From Strongylocentrotus purpuratus (Eukaryota > Echinodermata > Echinoidea > Camarodonta > Strongylocentrotidae), in NCBI RefSeq assembly GCF_000002235.5, contig NW_022145563.1, positions 540,001 to 604,000 on the forward strand: a DNA stretch of 64,000 bases, written 5' to 3'. The translations under genes were made by a program, and so were the position numbers. Shown here piece after piece: positions 35,291-46,767 of this stretch. Below the pieces are notes generated by a model. The model was given only the letters and a program-made list of their open reading frames with translations. It had not been told where the DNA came from and made no database searches. Positions within the stretch are counted from its first letter, which is position 1. Each line of letters starts with the position of its first letter.

Positions 35291-35602
35291 GGGGAGAGGG
35301 GGAGGGGACAGCGAGCCATCCAAATTTGAGTTTTATCTTTTCTCGTTTATTTTGGTGATAAATAACACTTTCACAAAATACATATTATGCTCAAATTGTT
35401 GCTCGCTCGCTTCGCTCACTAGCCGAATTGTGAAACTAGAAAATTACTTTTTCGGATAAGTGCTATAGCACCCCCCCCCCCCCGATGAAAATGTCAAAAA
35501 TTGTACCGGTATGGTGCTTCTAATATGACCTTGAAAAAACGGTCAGCGCAATTTTCAAATTTCCGGCCCCCCCCTATTCGAAAATCCTGGATCCGCGCCT
35601 GT
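35291..35602. mobile_element. Right flank of the satellite: unique part and end of a family-A-like element
   Basis: After the last monomer comes unique sequence with TTGCTCGCTCGCTTCGCTC, C runs at 35470 and 35567, and then AAAATCCTGGATCCGCGCCTG. The inverted form of this end, CAGGCGCGGATCCAGG, resembles CAGGCGCGTAGCCAGG at the left edge (29497). The satellite may therefore have expanded inside one inverted-repeat element. Confidence 0.5.
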
Positions 35603-35882
35603 AGCCCCAACCTTAAATATTAATTTGTCGTATTGTTAATACGCTGTTTACCTGAAGCACACTATCATGAATAATAAGCCATCAATTCTAAATTATATCT
35701 TGTAATTTCATCGCCGGTCGCGTTGATGAATTATTAAGCCTTATCATGGTTACGGTCCTATAGAACTGCATATTTGAAAGCACCTGTCTAACACTGTATT
35801 TTGTCAGAATCACTGATCACATCACCACATTTTAATAATTAATAATAACGGTTATAAAAACCAATCTGTGAAATGAGGAAAT

Positions 35883-36018
35883 CAGGGGCGGATCCTAGAT
35901 TTTGCAAAAGGAGGGGCGCAATATTCCAAAAATTTGCTGACAAAGAAAAAGGAAGAAGCATCAGGATTTTCTTTCAAGCGTGAGGTACAGACAGCGCATG
36001 CCCCCCCCCCCCCCCCGA
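35883..36018 (+). mobile_element. Poly-G MITE fragment, family A
   Basis: It starts AGGGGCGGATCCTAGATTTT and ends in a C run of about 16 at 36001. The purine-rich centre and C-run end match the family's layout. Confidence 0.55.
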
Positions 36019-39000
36019 ACACACGCACGCACACAACAACTTTTCTTGTTTTTCTTTTTTATAAGTTTAAACAACATACAATTGAATGAATAAATAAACT
36101 TTTCCAATATTAATTGCTTATACATAAACATGATTAAACAAAAACTCATTTGCAGTATAACTGAGCAACAACGCTATCTTAAAGTACATGAAAATAATTT
36201 ATAAGTCAACTGTACATATTGTTCACTCTATATAAAACAAAACAGCTTTTACAAATCTGGAGGTTATTTGAATGGTACAAGGAACAAAATCCTGCTCATC
36301 CCTGCCCCCTCTCAAACAAACACACACACACGCACATACAAAATAAGAACATAAATAACACCTTTCATAAAAGATAAACACATTTAAACTTAACGCATTT
36401 CATTTCTTGCCACTTTAATAGATTGATTTCCTTCATTCTGTGGCTTTTATAATTAATTTACATCTGATCATAATGTCGTATAAGTTTGGTCGCCCATATA
36501 GGTTCTTTTCCTTTTCCTGAGGCCGTCTCGTTTAAGCTCTAGCTTAAGATGTCGGTCTCCTGTTTAACTATGTGATTTGAAAGGTATAACTATTTAATTT
36601 ATTTATATTGTGATATGATTATATATGTATTTTGACTTTTGTTAATAACATATACCTAGTTTGTATATTACTTTTTGTTATGTCGAAAAATACAGAAATA
36701 AAATCAAACCAACAAACAAACAAGCAGAGGAATACTTTCACATAGAGCATATACACATACAATCGTTACCACTCATACAATCTTGTTTTACATCACTTTT
36801 GTGTTGTTTACTGATTCCTACAGTTATACCTTTAAGCTCTGTCGGCCAATTTTACATCTAACTGGAAATACCTAAGTATCCTAATTGCTCGCCGAATCAG
36901 CGTGATGCTTTCTCTTACATCGGATAATATATTTACTAGTTAGTAAGGTCAGCGAGTCCAGAGTATTGGATTATCAACGATGAGAAAACAATAATGAAAA
37001 CAGTCACATTTCATTTTCACTTATCATTGGCTCTTCGTGTTAGCTAGAAATAGATAATTGTGTGCGCGACAACCCGTAGCACTATTGAAAAAAAACAGTT
37101 ATTACCCTCTGGCAATAAAAGGCAAAATATTGAACGTAGTAAAGCAAATGACCGAGGTAATAATAATTACGATGTGAAGTACTTAGAAACGTTGTATTAA
37201 GCGTTATACAAATATTATTGTTAATTATTATCATTATATGTATAACATTGTTTATTTTTGGGCCACTTTACTCTGTGTTGATCTGTTTTGTTCTTCCTTT
37301 TGGCGATTTCCTCTTCGGTTGATTTGTACATGTTTATACTATGAACCAAAAAAATGAAGGAGCCCTGCTTGTGTAGTAAATCGTCTGTACAAGAGGAATT
37401 TTCCGATAAATAATGACAACCTCTTTTAACGATTGAAATAAAAATAGATCTGTTTTATTCTGACATCATAAGACCATAGATTTAGGTCTAAGAATATGAT
37501 GAGAACTGCATGTAGACAACTCAAATTAATGTTCGATCATAAAGTGGCTGTTAATTCATTTTCGTCTCTCGGTTTAGCAAACGCACAATGAAAAGGTAAG
37601 GTACACTAATAAAGAAAAAATATTCATTAAAAAGAGTGAATTCTTCAGTATGCGGCAACGCAGAATTACTGTTGGTTACATAAGTCATGGATTTTTTTCT
37701 TTATTTTGTTATTTTATTAATGATTTCAAGAAACATGTAAATGTACTTATTTCTTTTAACTCTCAATTTGAACCAAAAAATGAGATGAAAGCTGACCGGC
37801 CTATTCCACTCTTAAAAGAGAAAATGACATTCGTGTGTCGAAAAAGAAATTAGGCTAATTGAATTTTGAATATTTTGTAGAGAAAAAAAACTAGCGGAGC
37901 GTCGAATTTTGTTGATGTTTTATGATGCCGCATTTTATATTACATTTTATTGTGTTCTGCTAAAACGTTATTAAGGTAATGACAGTACCTCCTTTTTTCC
38001 TAAGGCCATGTATGAAAAAGAATATCAAAGGGTGATCTGACATTTGATTCGACTAATTATAGCCCATTTAATCCGGGCTATAACTCGTCAAAGATATAGA
38101 CTGTCTTGTGTCGCGATCATGTTTTATGTTAGGAGTTTCGGTCACGATTAAACACTTTCCAAATATGCTGTTGTTTATCAACGCATCCCGTAAAACCAGA
38201 AAAATAATGAAATGTTAAAAACTCGATTACAACACGATCAGTATTTAGTTGAATAATATGATTTAAAAAGGAGGTGGGGTAGGGGTTGGGGTATTCAATA
38301 TTCTGACAAATGTCACCTTTATTCTTTCTTTCTTTTTTTTTTTTGGGGGGGGGGGAAGAGAGATCTGTTTGTAGTTTGTATATCTTATCAAGCAACACTT
38401 GATGACAAAGTTGCATTTTCACTGTCGTAACTTGTCATTTTCCCAAACTGGAAATTCGAAAATCAGGCAAAAGACGCCACCCCCTGATGAAATTTGGCAC
38501 GTGTATGGCGGGGGGGGGGGGGGGGGCTGCCAACACCCACCGAATTAAAATCTGCTAATGGCAAGATGATGATGTGAGGTTATTCATTAATTTATTTATT
38601 CATCCATTTGATTTTGCATGGTTTATCATAGCATTACGTACAATGATCGAGATGAGAATAATAAAAAGTAGTAGACGTCAAAGACAATTATGATCATAAT
38701 TTACATTAATTTTACAGTAATACTGGAGAGACACACATAGGTATGGCAATAATGCCTTAGACGTGGTCGCTCTAAGGAGTTGTTAGGCAAGCACTGTCCC
38801 ATTCAATGTTATATATATTTTTCAGTGTAAGAATATTTTTGTTAATTCATACCCTAAGCTAGATCACAAGACAATAGCACATTAGCTTGATTACGACTGC
38901 AATCCAAAATATCTTACATAACAAGTAGGTCTAATTAATCAAGCACATTTTCAAAAACAAATCCTTCCATTCTTAGCATTCTAGAGCTGGAAATTCTTTT

Positions 39001-40270
39001 CTTTTCTTGTCCCTTTTTTCATAACACTTTTTGTTTCCTCTTAGAACAAAGATATTTTCCGCATTACTGTAATTTCATTCCTTAAATCAAATGATTGTTT
39101 AAAAATAATTCACGTGGTAGTATTAATATAGTGTTGTTTTTCATTTGTCGTTTGCATTGGAATAGTTTATATTGCATTTTCATTTGTGAAAGAATCTATA
39201 CATCATGGAGAAAATTAGGATTAATTTGTATTTTTTTTTAAATAAGGGCGGGGATAGGGTGGCAGACTGGGAGAAGGGGGAGGAGGGGATCAGGTGGGAA
39301 GGGGGGATTAAAAAAACAAACAAAAAATCTGCTATCTAATTCCCCCCTTTGTTTTCTCCCCCGGCCCCCCCCCCCCCTCCCCCTCTCTCAGGCTCTCTCT
39401 CTCTTTCTCTCTTGCAACCCCTCTCTCTCCTCGCTTGAAAATTTTCAGCTTCAGTTTAGTTGTTGCCACCTCCAATACGGAAACGGTCAAGCAGGGCCCC
39501 TCTGAGGGAACAAGATGGGAGGGGAATTTATTTTGTCTTTTTAACAATCGAAAAAGTCAGTACGTAACATTATTCCCACTAGCTGGGAAGAGGGAGGGGG
39601 ATGTACCCAAGATGCATGCCGCGTGGTCGGCGCATTTGCAAATTCTAGTGATTTTTTTTTCTTCTGGGGCCCAAACGAGAGGAGAGGGGGGGGGGTCTTG
39701 GAGAGGAGTAGGGTTTACGCCGGTTTACACTACTAATCAGCCGACGTATATTACCTCTCTTCAAATCATTATAACATGTAGAAAAACGTAGAAAAAGTGT
39801 AGAAATAGTGCTAATGATGCTTCTTAGAATCCTGAATATAGGCCTATACAGCCATGAATATACATGACTGTATATATTCAGGGTTCTTATGCTCTTACAG
39901 ACGTTTGAATGATGAACGGATGCGTCCTCAGATGGTAAGGGGAAAAAAGAATAACAAATGAAAAAAAAATAAAACGTTCCTTTTTATTATATTATCTGTC
40001 GTCAAGGGTGAAATATATGACTGCGTCTAAGCAGACTCCAAATGGAGCTGAATATTCCTTTGATTCATTTGCCTCCCCTGTCGTGTGTTTTAAAAAAGAA
40101 ATTGTATTTTTCTTTTCATTTACCAAAAAGATGTTCTATTTTCATCCAAAGAAATTGAGGGATTTCATGCGATAACACGCATGTACACTTTCATAATTTT
40201 TTTCTCGACAAATCGGGATATATCTTTTGACCAAGGTCAATAGATATATACGACAACAGATATATACGGA
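36019..40270. other. AT-rich intergenic DNA, no gene recognised
   Basis: Contains a possible SINE tail (GTTGTATTAAGCGTTATACA followed by ATT-rich DNA, near 37190-37240), G runs at 38345 and 38509, and a GC/pyrimidine-rich block at 39240-39440. It also has the words TCTGCTATCTAATTCCCCC and TTTGTTTTCTCCCCC at 39329, which recur at 41931. No frame resembles a known protein. Confidence 0.45.
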
Positions 40271-40300
40271 AACATTTGGGCGCTTACCTCTTCTTCTTCT

Positions 40301-40301
<1 letters not shown>

Positions 40302-40330
<29 letters not shown>
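40302..40330. repeat. TC microsatellite
   Basis: (TC)n followed by a longer pyrimidine-rich stretch to about 40390. Confidence 0.9.
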
Positions 40331-40336
<6 letters not shown>

Positions 40337-40837
40337 CTCTTCCTTTCTTTCTTTCTTACCTTGCCTTCCCCCATTTCCTTCTCTCTGTCTACTTTATCTA
40401 CTGTCTTTGTTTTCCATTCCTTCTCTACTTACTAACGTCCACTTTCACCTTTTATTTGTATCATGAAACCGTTTCCATATCATGATTCACCCTCTGAAAT
40501 AAAATATGCTTCTTTGCCCGAAAGCAGTATTGCATTTGTTTAGAATTCATTTCATATCTACTGCCGTCCACTTGCAGATTGGATTGGTATTATGATACTG
40601 TCTATATCCTCTGAAATGAAATGTGCTCCTTTGCCCGAATCGATAAATTTACTGTTTAAAGCATAACAAATCATCTTTAAAACGAGAAATTAAATGTAGC
40701 AAATATTGGACGGAAAGAGGTATTGTGTTTGAAGTCTCACTTTCCCTTCCTCTAGATTGCATCGGGCGTTATTATCATTCATTTTAAAGACCGTCAATAC
40801 TACTGGGCCAAAAGGGATTGGACCACACAGTGAGGTC

Positions 40838-40906
40838 ACTGACAGGTGGCTATCTCATTAACTCTGCTCTCAACTAACATAAGAAAAAGAGGATCATGGG
40901 GGACCA
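40838..40906 (-). repeat. Dispersed repeat, inverted relative to 24463-24550
   Basis: On the minus strand it reads GGTCCCCCATGATCCTCTTT and TGAGATAGCCACCTGTCA. The plus-strand order is GACAGGTGGCTATCTCATTA followed by ATAAGAAAAAGAGGATCATG. Confidence 0.75.
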
Positions 40907-40909
40907 ACA

Positions 40910-40940
<31 letters not shown>

Positions 40941-41016
40941 ATTTCTCTCTCTCTCTATATATATAATCACCTCCCCTCCCTCTCTCCCTCCCCTCTCTCT
41001 CTCTCTCTCTCTCTCA

Positions 41017-41082
<66 letters not shown>

Positions 41083-41125
41083 TTCTTACCTCCCCTTTCC
41101 CCTCTCTCTTTCTCTCTCTCCTCTC
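40910..41125. repeat. Long TC microsatellite block
   Basis: Several (TC)n runs with interruptions (TATATATA, CCCTCCC, CACTCTCAC). Translations are Ser/Leu or Arg/Glu low complexity. Confidence 0.95.
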
Positions 41126-41342
41126 CACTTCACTATAATTGTCAATGTAATCTTTTTGGATGTAACAATTATTGTTAGCAAACATGACACGTTTTGTTCT
41201 TGCAGGTGATTGGTCTCTTACACACCCTCATTATTATTTCATCGTTTGGATGGAGCGGTGATATCCATTTTCCTTCATTTCATATTACACATCACGTGCA
41301 CGCACGTTCGTCTACAGGCCTGTAAGCATAATTGTATCAAAG

Positions 41343-41425
41343 TATAGTTTATAATTATGTAGCTCATTGAAAGCGCCTTGAGCACCCTCTGGGTGGATAT
41401 GTGCGCATTATTATTATTATTATAC
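41343..41425 (+). mobile_element. SINE 3' tail remnant
   Basis: GAAAGCGCCTTGAGCACC, then TCTGGGTGGATATGTGCGC and (ATT)n. The same kind of 3' tail ends the SINE at 10246. The head is missing. Confidence 0.65.
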
Positions 41426-41831
41426 AAGGTCTTTAGCGATTTGATATTCTGTAACACTTATAAAATATACAGGAATCACTTTAACAGTGATTCCTATATA
41501 TATTTACAACTTTTTTTAAAAGAGAAGAAAACGAAAATCACACTGCAGACTATTACTTTTTAACACAAATGCACTGAAAACCCGTTTACATTTACCAGGG
41601 AGATGTCAGTTATTTTGTTGACATCTGCAGCACTCTTTACCGGTCCAAAACTTTGTATCATACGTCTTTTTTATCATACCGACTTTACCACAAGGCATGT
41701 GCTTTTAATAACTTTCATCCCCTTCAAACTTAGCATTAATAGATTTTCTATGAACATGATGGTCACACTGTTATTTAATTATTTTGTTAAACAATGACGT
41801 AGGAATTGAATAATCATTGTGATGTAACTTG

Positions 41832-41898
41832 ATAATAATAAGTCTCAATGTAATAATTTATTATTATAATAAATTATTACATTGAGACTTATTATTAT
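41832..41898. repeat. Perfect 29-bp inverted repeat with 9-base spacer
   Basis: The arms at 41832-41860 and 41870-41898 are exact reverse complements, centred on TTATTATAA. The core word is AAGTCTCAATGTAATAATT. It can form a cruciform or an RNA hairpin. Confidence 0.95.
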
Positions 41899-42158
41899 TA
41901 CATTTTGTTTGGTTAACTGAATTTCATTTCTGCTATCTAATTCCCCCTTTGTTTTCTCCCCCTCTCACTTGCTTCGTGATTATTATTTCATTACACAATT
42001 AACAATTATTCGGGGAAAATGAACCATAATTCTGAGGGTTCTTTCGCTTTATGAGTATTATTTCATCATATGTTTACTTCATTATATCTATTGATGCAAT
42101 TCACAATTATTTGAGAGAAGAAAATAAGACACACCCTACATTATTTAGTAATTATGTA

Positions 42159-42335
42159 AGCACTGTGGTTCAGTGGTTAATACTTGAATCTCAATACCTT
42201 CAACAAATATCTATAAACACTCTTCTCTTTTTGATATGATTGCAGAGCGCCTTTGACCATGTATATGAAAAATGCACTATGTAAATACATTATTATTATT
42301 TGTTATTATTGGATAGGTTTTGGGTTCCAGTCTCT
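42159..42335 (+). mobile_element. Possible decayed SINE
   Basis: It has GCACTGTGGTTCAGTGGTTA at the left, a tail-like GCAGAGCGCCTTTGACCATG and GCACTATGTAAATACATT with ATT repeats at 42290. GGGTTCCAGTCTC near 42314 resembles a B box. The order of parts is scrambled, so this may be two fragments. Confidence 0.4.
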
Positions 42336-42699
42336 GCACGGTGCTTATCTATTATACCCATAGACAAAGTATTTACAAAAAAAAATTAAAAAAATCTACA
42401 GTTGTCTATAGCTGGATATAACTGGATACAGTTGCCACACCTTGTTCCTACAAGATTTTCCAGAATATGAAATACACAAGTAATCATATCCAAAATTGCA
42501 TTAATTGATCATTTCTTTCAAAAGAATTCAGATTTAAATAATTCATTCATTTTTTTTCCTTAAAATTTATTTTCAGAAGAGGGCAGACTGGATGTCTGGA
42601 AGTGCTAATACAGCCTTAGATCATCCAATCAGAGGTCAAACATAAGAATGAAATATGGCATACACCTGAACAGTAGGTATGAGAATAAGGGGACATTTT

Positions 42700-43115
42700 A
42701 ACTTTTATTTATTTATTTGTTCATTCATTCATTTATTCATTTATTCATTAATATATTTATGTATTTATTTATGTATTTATTTATCTGATACTCAGGTACT
42801 TTCTTATTCTTTCATTCATTCATTCGTTTATTCATTCATTCGTTTATTCATTCATTTATTCATTCACCCAATTATTCATTCATTCGTTCATTCATTCATT
42901 CATTCATTCATCCACTACTTCATTCATTCATTCATTCATTCATTCATTCATCCACCCAATTATTTATTCATTCATTCATTCATTCATTCATCCACTAGTT
43001 CATTCATTCATTCATTCATCCACCCAATGATTAATTCATTCGTTCATTCATTCATTCATTCATTCATTCATTCATTCATTCATTCATTAATTCATTCATT
43101 CATTCATTTATTTAT
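42700..43115. repeat. (ATTC)n/(ATTT)n tetranucleotide array
   Basis: More than 70 copies of ATTC with interruptions such as GTTC, CACCCAATT and CATCCACTA. An open frame of 181 codons across it is Ser/Phe/Ile/His low complexity. Confidence 0.97.
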
Positions 43116-45185
43116 CTCAGTCTTTATTTATTCCAATATATCTAGGCTAATCAGGATCAAGATCAGTTGGACGGGGCTTTGTTTCTCGATTTTGACAATA
43201 CGCCCACGTAAACAAAGTTGCTAGGCAACTTTAATCACAACATTGCGATATGCGAATTGGCCTCGAAATATTTTGGCGATACAAATCAATCAAAAAGTAG
43301 TTATGGCTAATCATTAGAGGGCCATATTTTATCGCAGATAATGCACGCTTTGGGTGTGATGTTTTGATTAAATAAAATGTTCCGCCCGAACAAATCAATT
43401 TTTGATATACTGCCCGATGCAAACTAAATTATATCGACGGGCTGCGAGGCCCGTTACTTTGATGTATACGAGGCACATGTATGATAATCATTATGCACAT
43501 TTTAACATGGTAGTTATCATGAGGAGATTGACGCAAAGGCGTGTCCAGGAGGGGCACAATTCCGAAAAACCATCTGAAAAAGAACAAAACAGTTTGAAAG
43601 AGTACACGATAACAAGATAGGGGCGCTTAAATAAAATGTTGTTAAGGTATGCCAAATTAGATTTCAAGGGGCATTGGCGGGTTGTGCTCCTTTAAATCTG
43701 AATAGGTTGTCCAGGTGGAGTAGGAGGGTCAAGTCACGAGGGGGGGGGGGGGGGGGGGGGGGGGGGGCTCCTAAATGAGAAGCATGCAAGGGAGCAAGGG
43801 ATGGGGCTATAATTCACGGAACTGTTTATTAATTGCACAGGTTTCAAATTGTATTCCAATCGTTCCAATCGCATTTGTTTTATTGCTATTTTTGTTTCTG
43901 TTTCAATATTATATTGCAGTACAGAATTTACTTCCGGTATGTTGAAAAAAACACAAACAAAAAGACGTTGTCGTCCCTAAGTACTCTTCAATTTAATCCT
44001 CAGTAGACTTCAGCACCGTGAAAAATTACCCCCCCCCCCCAAAAAAAAAAAAAAACAAACAAACAAACAAACAAACAAACAAAAAAAAACCAAGGCCGAC
44101 TCTTGAGCATTCTCTCGATTAAAAAAATAATCGCACTTTAACTTCATTAAAACTATATACATTATTATATTCAGACATTGGACCGGATCCAAAAAGTATG
44201 CCACGGTTGAGCACTATTGCACAGACAATCGAATTAATTAGCATGATTAGAAATGCATAGGATGGAAAACTGTCTGCCTTGATTGAAAATGATCCGATGG
44301 TTAATTGGTTATGCATAAACCGCTAGAAAGGCAAGGTGAATGTGGAGGTAAACTTATATTTATAAAGAAGGTTGAGTTGAATGGTAAAAAAGAAATAAAG
44401 ACTGTGTAGTTTATCGTGCAATAATTATTCTGTAGATGAATATCACGGCAGAAATATTCCCTGAAAAGGAGGCGTCCCAAATGCTCCGATATTTGCAATA
44501 TTACTAGAAATGCCTCCATTAAAAGCTCAGTTTAACAACATTATTTATATACCCCTTGTAAATTTGATGTTTGATGGTATTTTGTGTAACTCAAGAAATA
44601 AAGATGGACTGGTTGAATTAGGGATTTCATTGAATACATTTAAAATTTATGTAAACTCTGATACGTCACATTCTCAAGCAAGATAAATCGGGACAAATAC
44701 AATTTCTACATACTTGCAAAATTACAAAACTTGGTAAGGGTAAGAATAATTTAGATGTTACCTGTAAGTCTACTTATTTGTTGTGCATCGTTCTTTATTG
44801 TTTGTGATTTTCTGCATGGTTTAGACGATTTAGAAATTTAAAGACGTCTAAAGTCACGACTGTTCTTAGGAACTAAATAATCTATTTTGTTTCCGTAATG
44901 GTTAATTCTCCATTGCAATCGAATTTGGAACTCAACTTTATTTGTTAAATGCCGGGTAAGTGATTTGATTCGATGTAAAATGCGTTTATTTATTTGTTTG
45001 TTTGTTTATTTGTTAGTCGATTGGTTTATTGGACGTGTTTTCTTCTTGTTTAATCTTCTTTTTCTAAACGACGGATACAATGAAGAAGCTTTTTTTTTTA
45101 AGTCGTGAGCTAACTTTTTTGTTGTATACAATAAATATCAGAATCTATTATATGATAGGGCGTTAAGAGCTAATTATAACAGAGA
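43116..45185. other. Intergenic with homopolymers
   Basis: A run of 28 G occupies 43740-43767. A C run at 44030, an A run at 44041 and (CAAA)n at 44056-44082 follow one another. GTTGCTAGGCAAC at 43217-43229 is an imperfect RFX-type palindrome. No gene recognised. Confidence 0.5.
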
Positions 45186-45194
45186 AATTGTGTG

Positions 45195-45226
<32 letters not shown>

Positions 45227-45306
45227 GGAAGGAAAATGGAGAGAGGAAGAGAGATAGAGAGCAAGAGAGAGCGAAAGAAAGAGACACAAAAACAGGGAGA
45301 CAGAGT

Positions 45307-45347
<41 letters not shown>

Positions 45348-45358
45348 GGGGGGGGGCT
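45195..45358. repeat. GA-rich array ending in a G run
   Basis: (GA)n with GAAAGGAAGG interruptions from 45197, ending in about 20 G at 45337-45356. Confidence 0.95.
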
Positions 45359-45925
45359 GCAGCGTGGCAAGATGACAACAGAGTATACAGCGCACACGTA
45401 ACTTGGTAATATCCAATAAATCATGAAAATGATATCCTCAGCGTTCAACGAAATTATCTTCGTTGCAATTTTATTTGGTGATATTTAATAAATCGTGAAA
45501 AATGATATCCTCAGTTTTCCACGAAATACATTCGTAGCAATCTTTTTGTGAGGAGAGGCCCTCAATTCATCATTGAAAGACTACTCCTTAGAGATTGTGA
45601 ACGTGATGAATACCACGAGGTTCGAGTTTCAAATATCAGAGTGGATGTAGACTCGAAGAGTCAATTTATCTTTAAAAAAAAAAAAAAAACTAATTTCAGT
45701 CCGTGAATGCACAGTCCTCTAGAGATAAGGAAAATTAAACATGTGGTGTCCAATGTTACAGCTTGAGGGGAAGTCCAGCCCCCCCCCCCCATCGAGAAAC
45801 AAGGGAGGGGTGGAGAAAGAAGGAGGTTGGGAGAAGGACAAAAGCAGTGTGAAAAGAAGATGATACTACCCAATCTCACATTCCTCTCTTCGCCAACTCT
45901 ATCATATCGTACTTCATCCAAATAG
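45359..45925. repeat. Short tandem duplication and low-complexity DNA
   Basis: AATAAATC(A/G)TGAAAA(T/A) followed by GATATCCTCAG occurs twice (about 45415 and 45488), a 70-bp tandem duplication. A runs at 45675 and a C run at 45779 follow. No gene. Confidence 0.6.
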
Positions 45926-45928
45926 TCC

Positions 45929-46248
45929 AGGGGGGTGTTTCACAAAAATCCTAGGTTGAACGTATCTCTAAGTTTGACTTAACAATTATGGAAAGCCTTT
46001 AGCATCTTTGAAAACATTTTGTAAAAGTTATTTTAAAAGGCATAAAATGTTGATTCAAATCATTCATACTTTCTATTATCAAGGAGAATTCATGTTCTTG
46101 ATGTTGAATTTATGAAAAGTCTAAAATACTTGAATTTTTGCTTTTGAATATATTTTATTCTAAGGCTACAAATAGCTCTCCATAATTTTTAAGTCCAACT
46201 AAGAGATAAGTTCAACTTACGATCTTTGTGAAACACCCCCCCCCCCAG
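45929..46248. mobile_element. MITE, about 320 bp, TIR GGGGGTGTTTCACAAA
   Basis: CAGGGGGGTGTTTCACAAA at the left faces TTTGTGAAACACCCCCC at the right. Further in, TCTAAGTTTGACTTA and ACCATAATTTTTAAGTCC are also inverted to each other. From memory, elements ending in GTGTTTCACAAAG are widespread in marine animals. Non-coding. Confidence 0.82.
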
Positions 46249-46765
46249 GACTGGTGCCCTTTTGTGGGGCATTAATCCTCATTACTGTCATTTATGACTT
46301 AAGGGCATAGGTCCCCTAGTTGATAAGCATAGTAGCATACATATGCTTTAGCAGTCACGCAAAGCACACATTGGCAAATTATTGTTCAATAAAATCTGAG
46401 ATTGTATACTATTATCTAGATTTTTAAATTATTTTAAAAATAATTCCATAAATTGGGATAACAAAAAAATATTCCACCTTTATGAGCGATAGTGTACATG
46501 TATCCCATGACTTTTACAAGCCAATCGCCTGTCTGATTATCAAGATATCTATGATTGGAATGAGAAATTTCAGAATTGGTTTGTATAACACTACAGACTA
46601 TTGGGGAAATGAGTATGGTTAAACCGGTCACTCAAGGATTTTTACGTTTTTTGAGGCACTTCATGTTCGTTTTGAAGCGCAATTTTGTTAGGGCTTCAAT
46701 ATTACACCATATCACAGACACTGATAACACGTAGGGCCATGCATCTCAGATCTAACATTGTTAAT
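46249..46765. other. Intergenic, nothing recognised
   Basis: No gene or repeat supported. Confidence 0.45.
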
Positions 46766-46767
46766 GC

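Noticed and set aside
42159-42200. A tRNA gene (GTGGTTCAGTGGTTA)
   Set aside because: No cloverleaf can be drawn, and the B-box-like word is 150 bases away. Better read as a SINE fragment.
42679-43224. A 181-codon open frame
   Set aside because: It is a translation of the (ATTC)n array.
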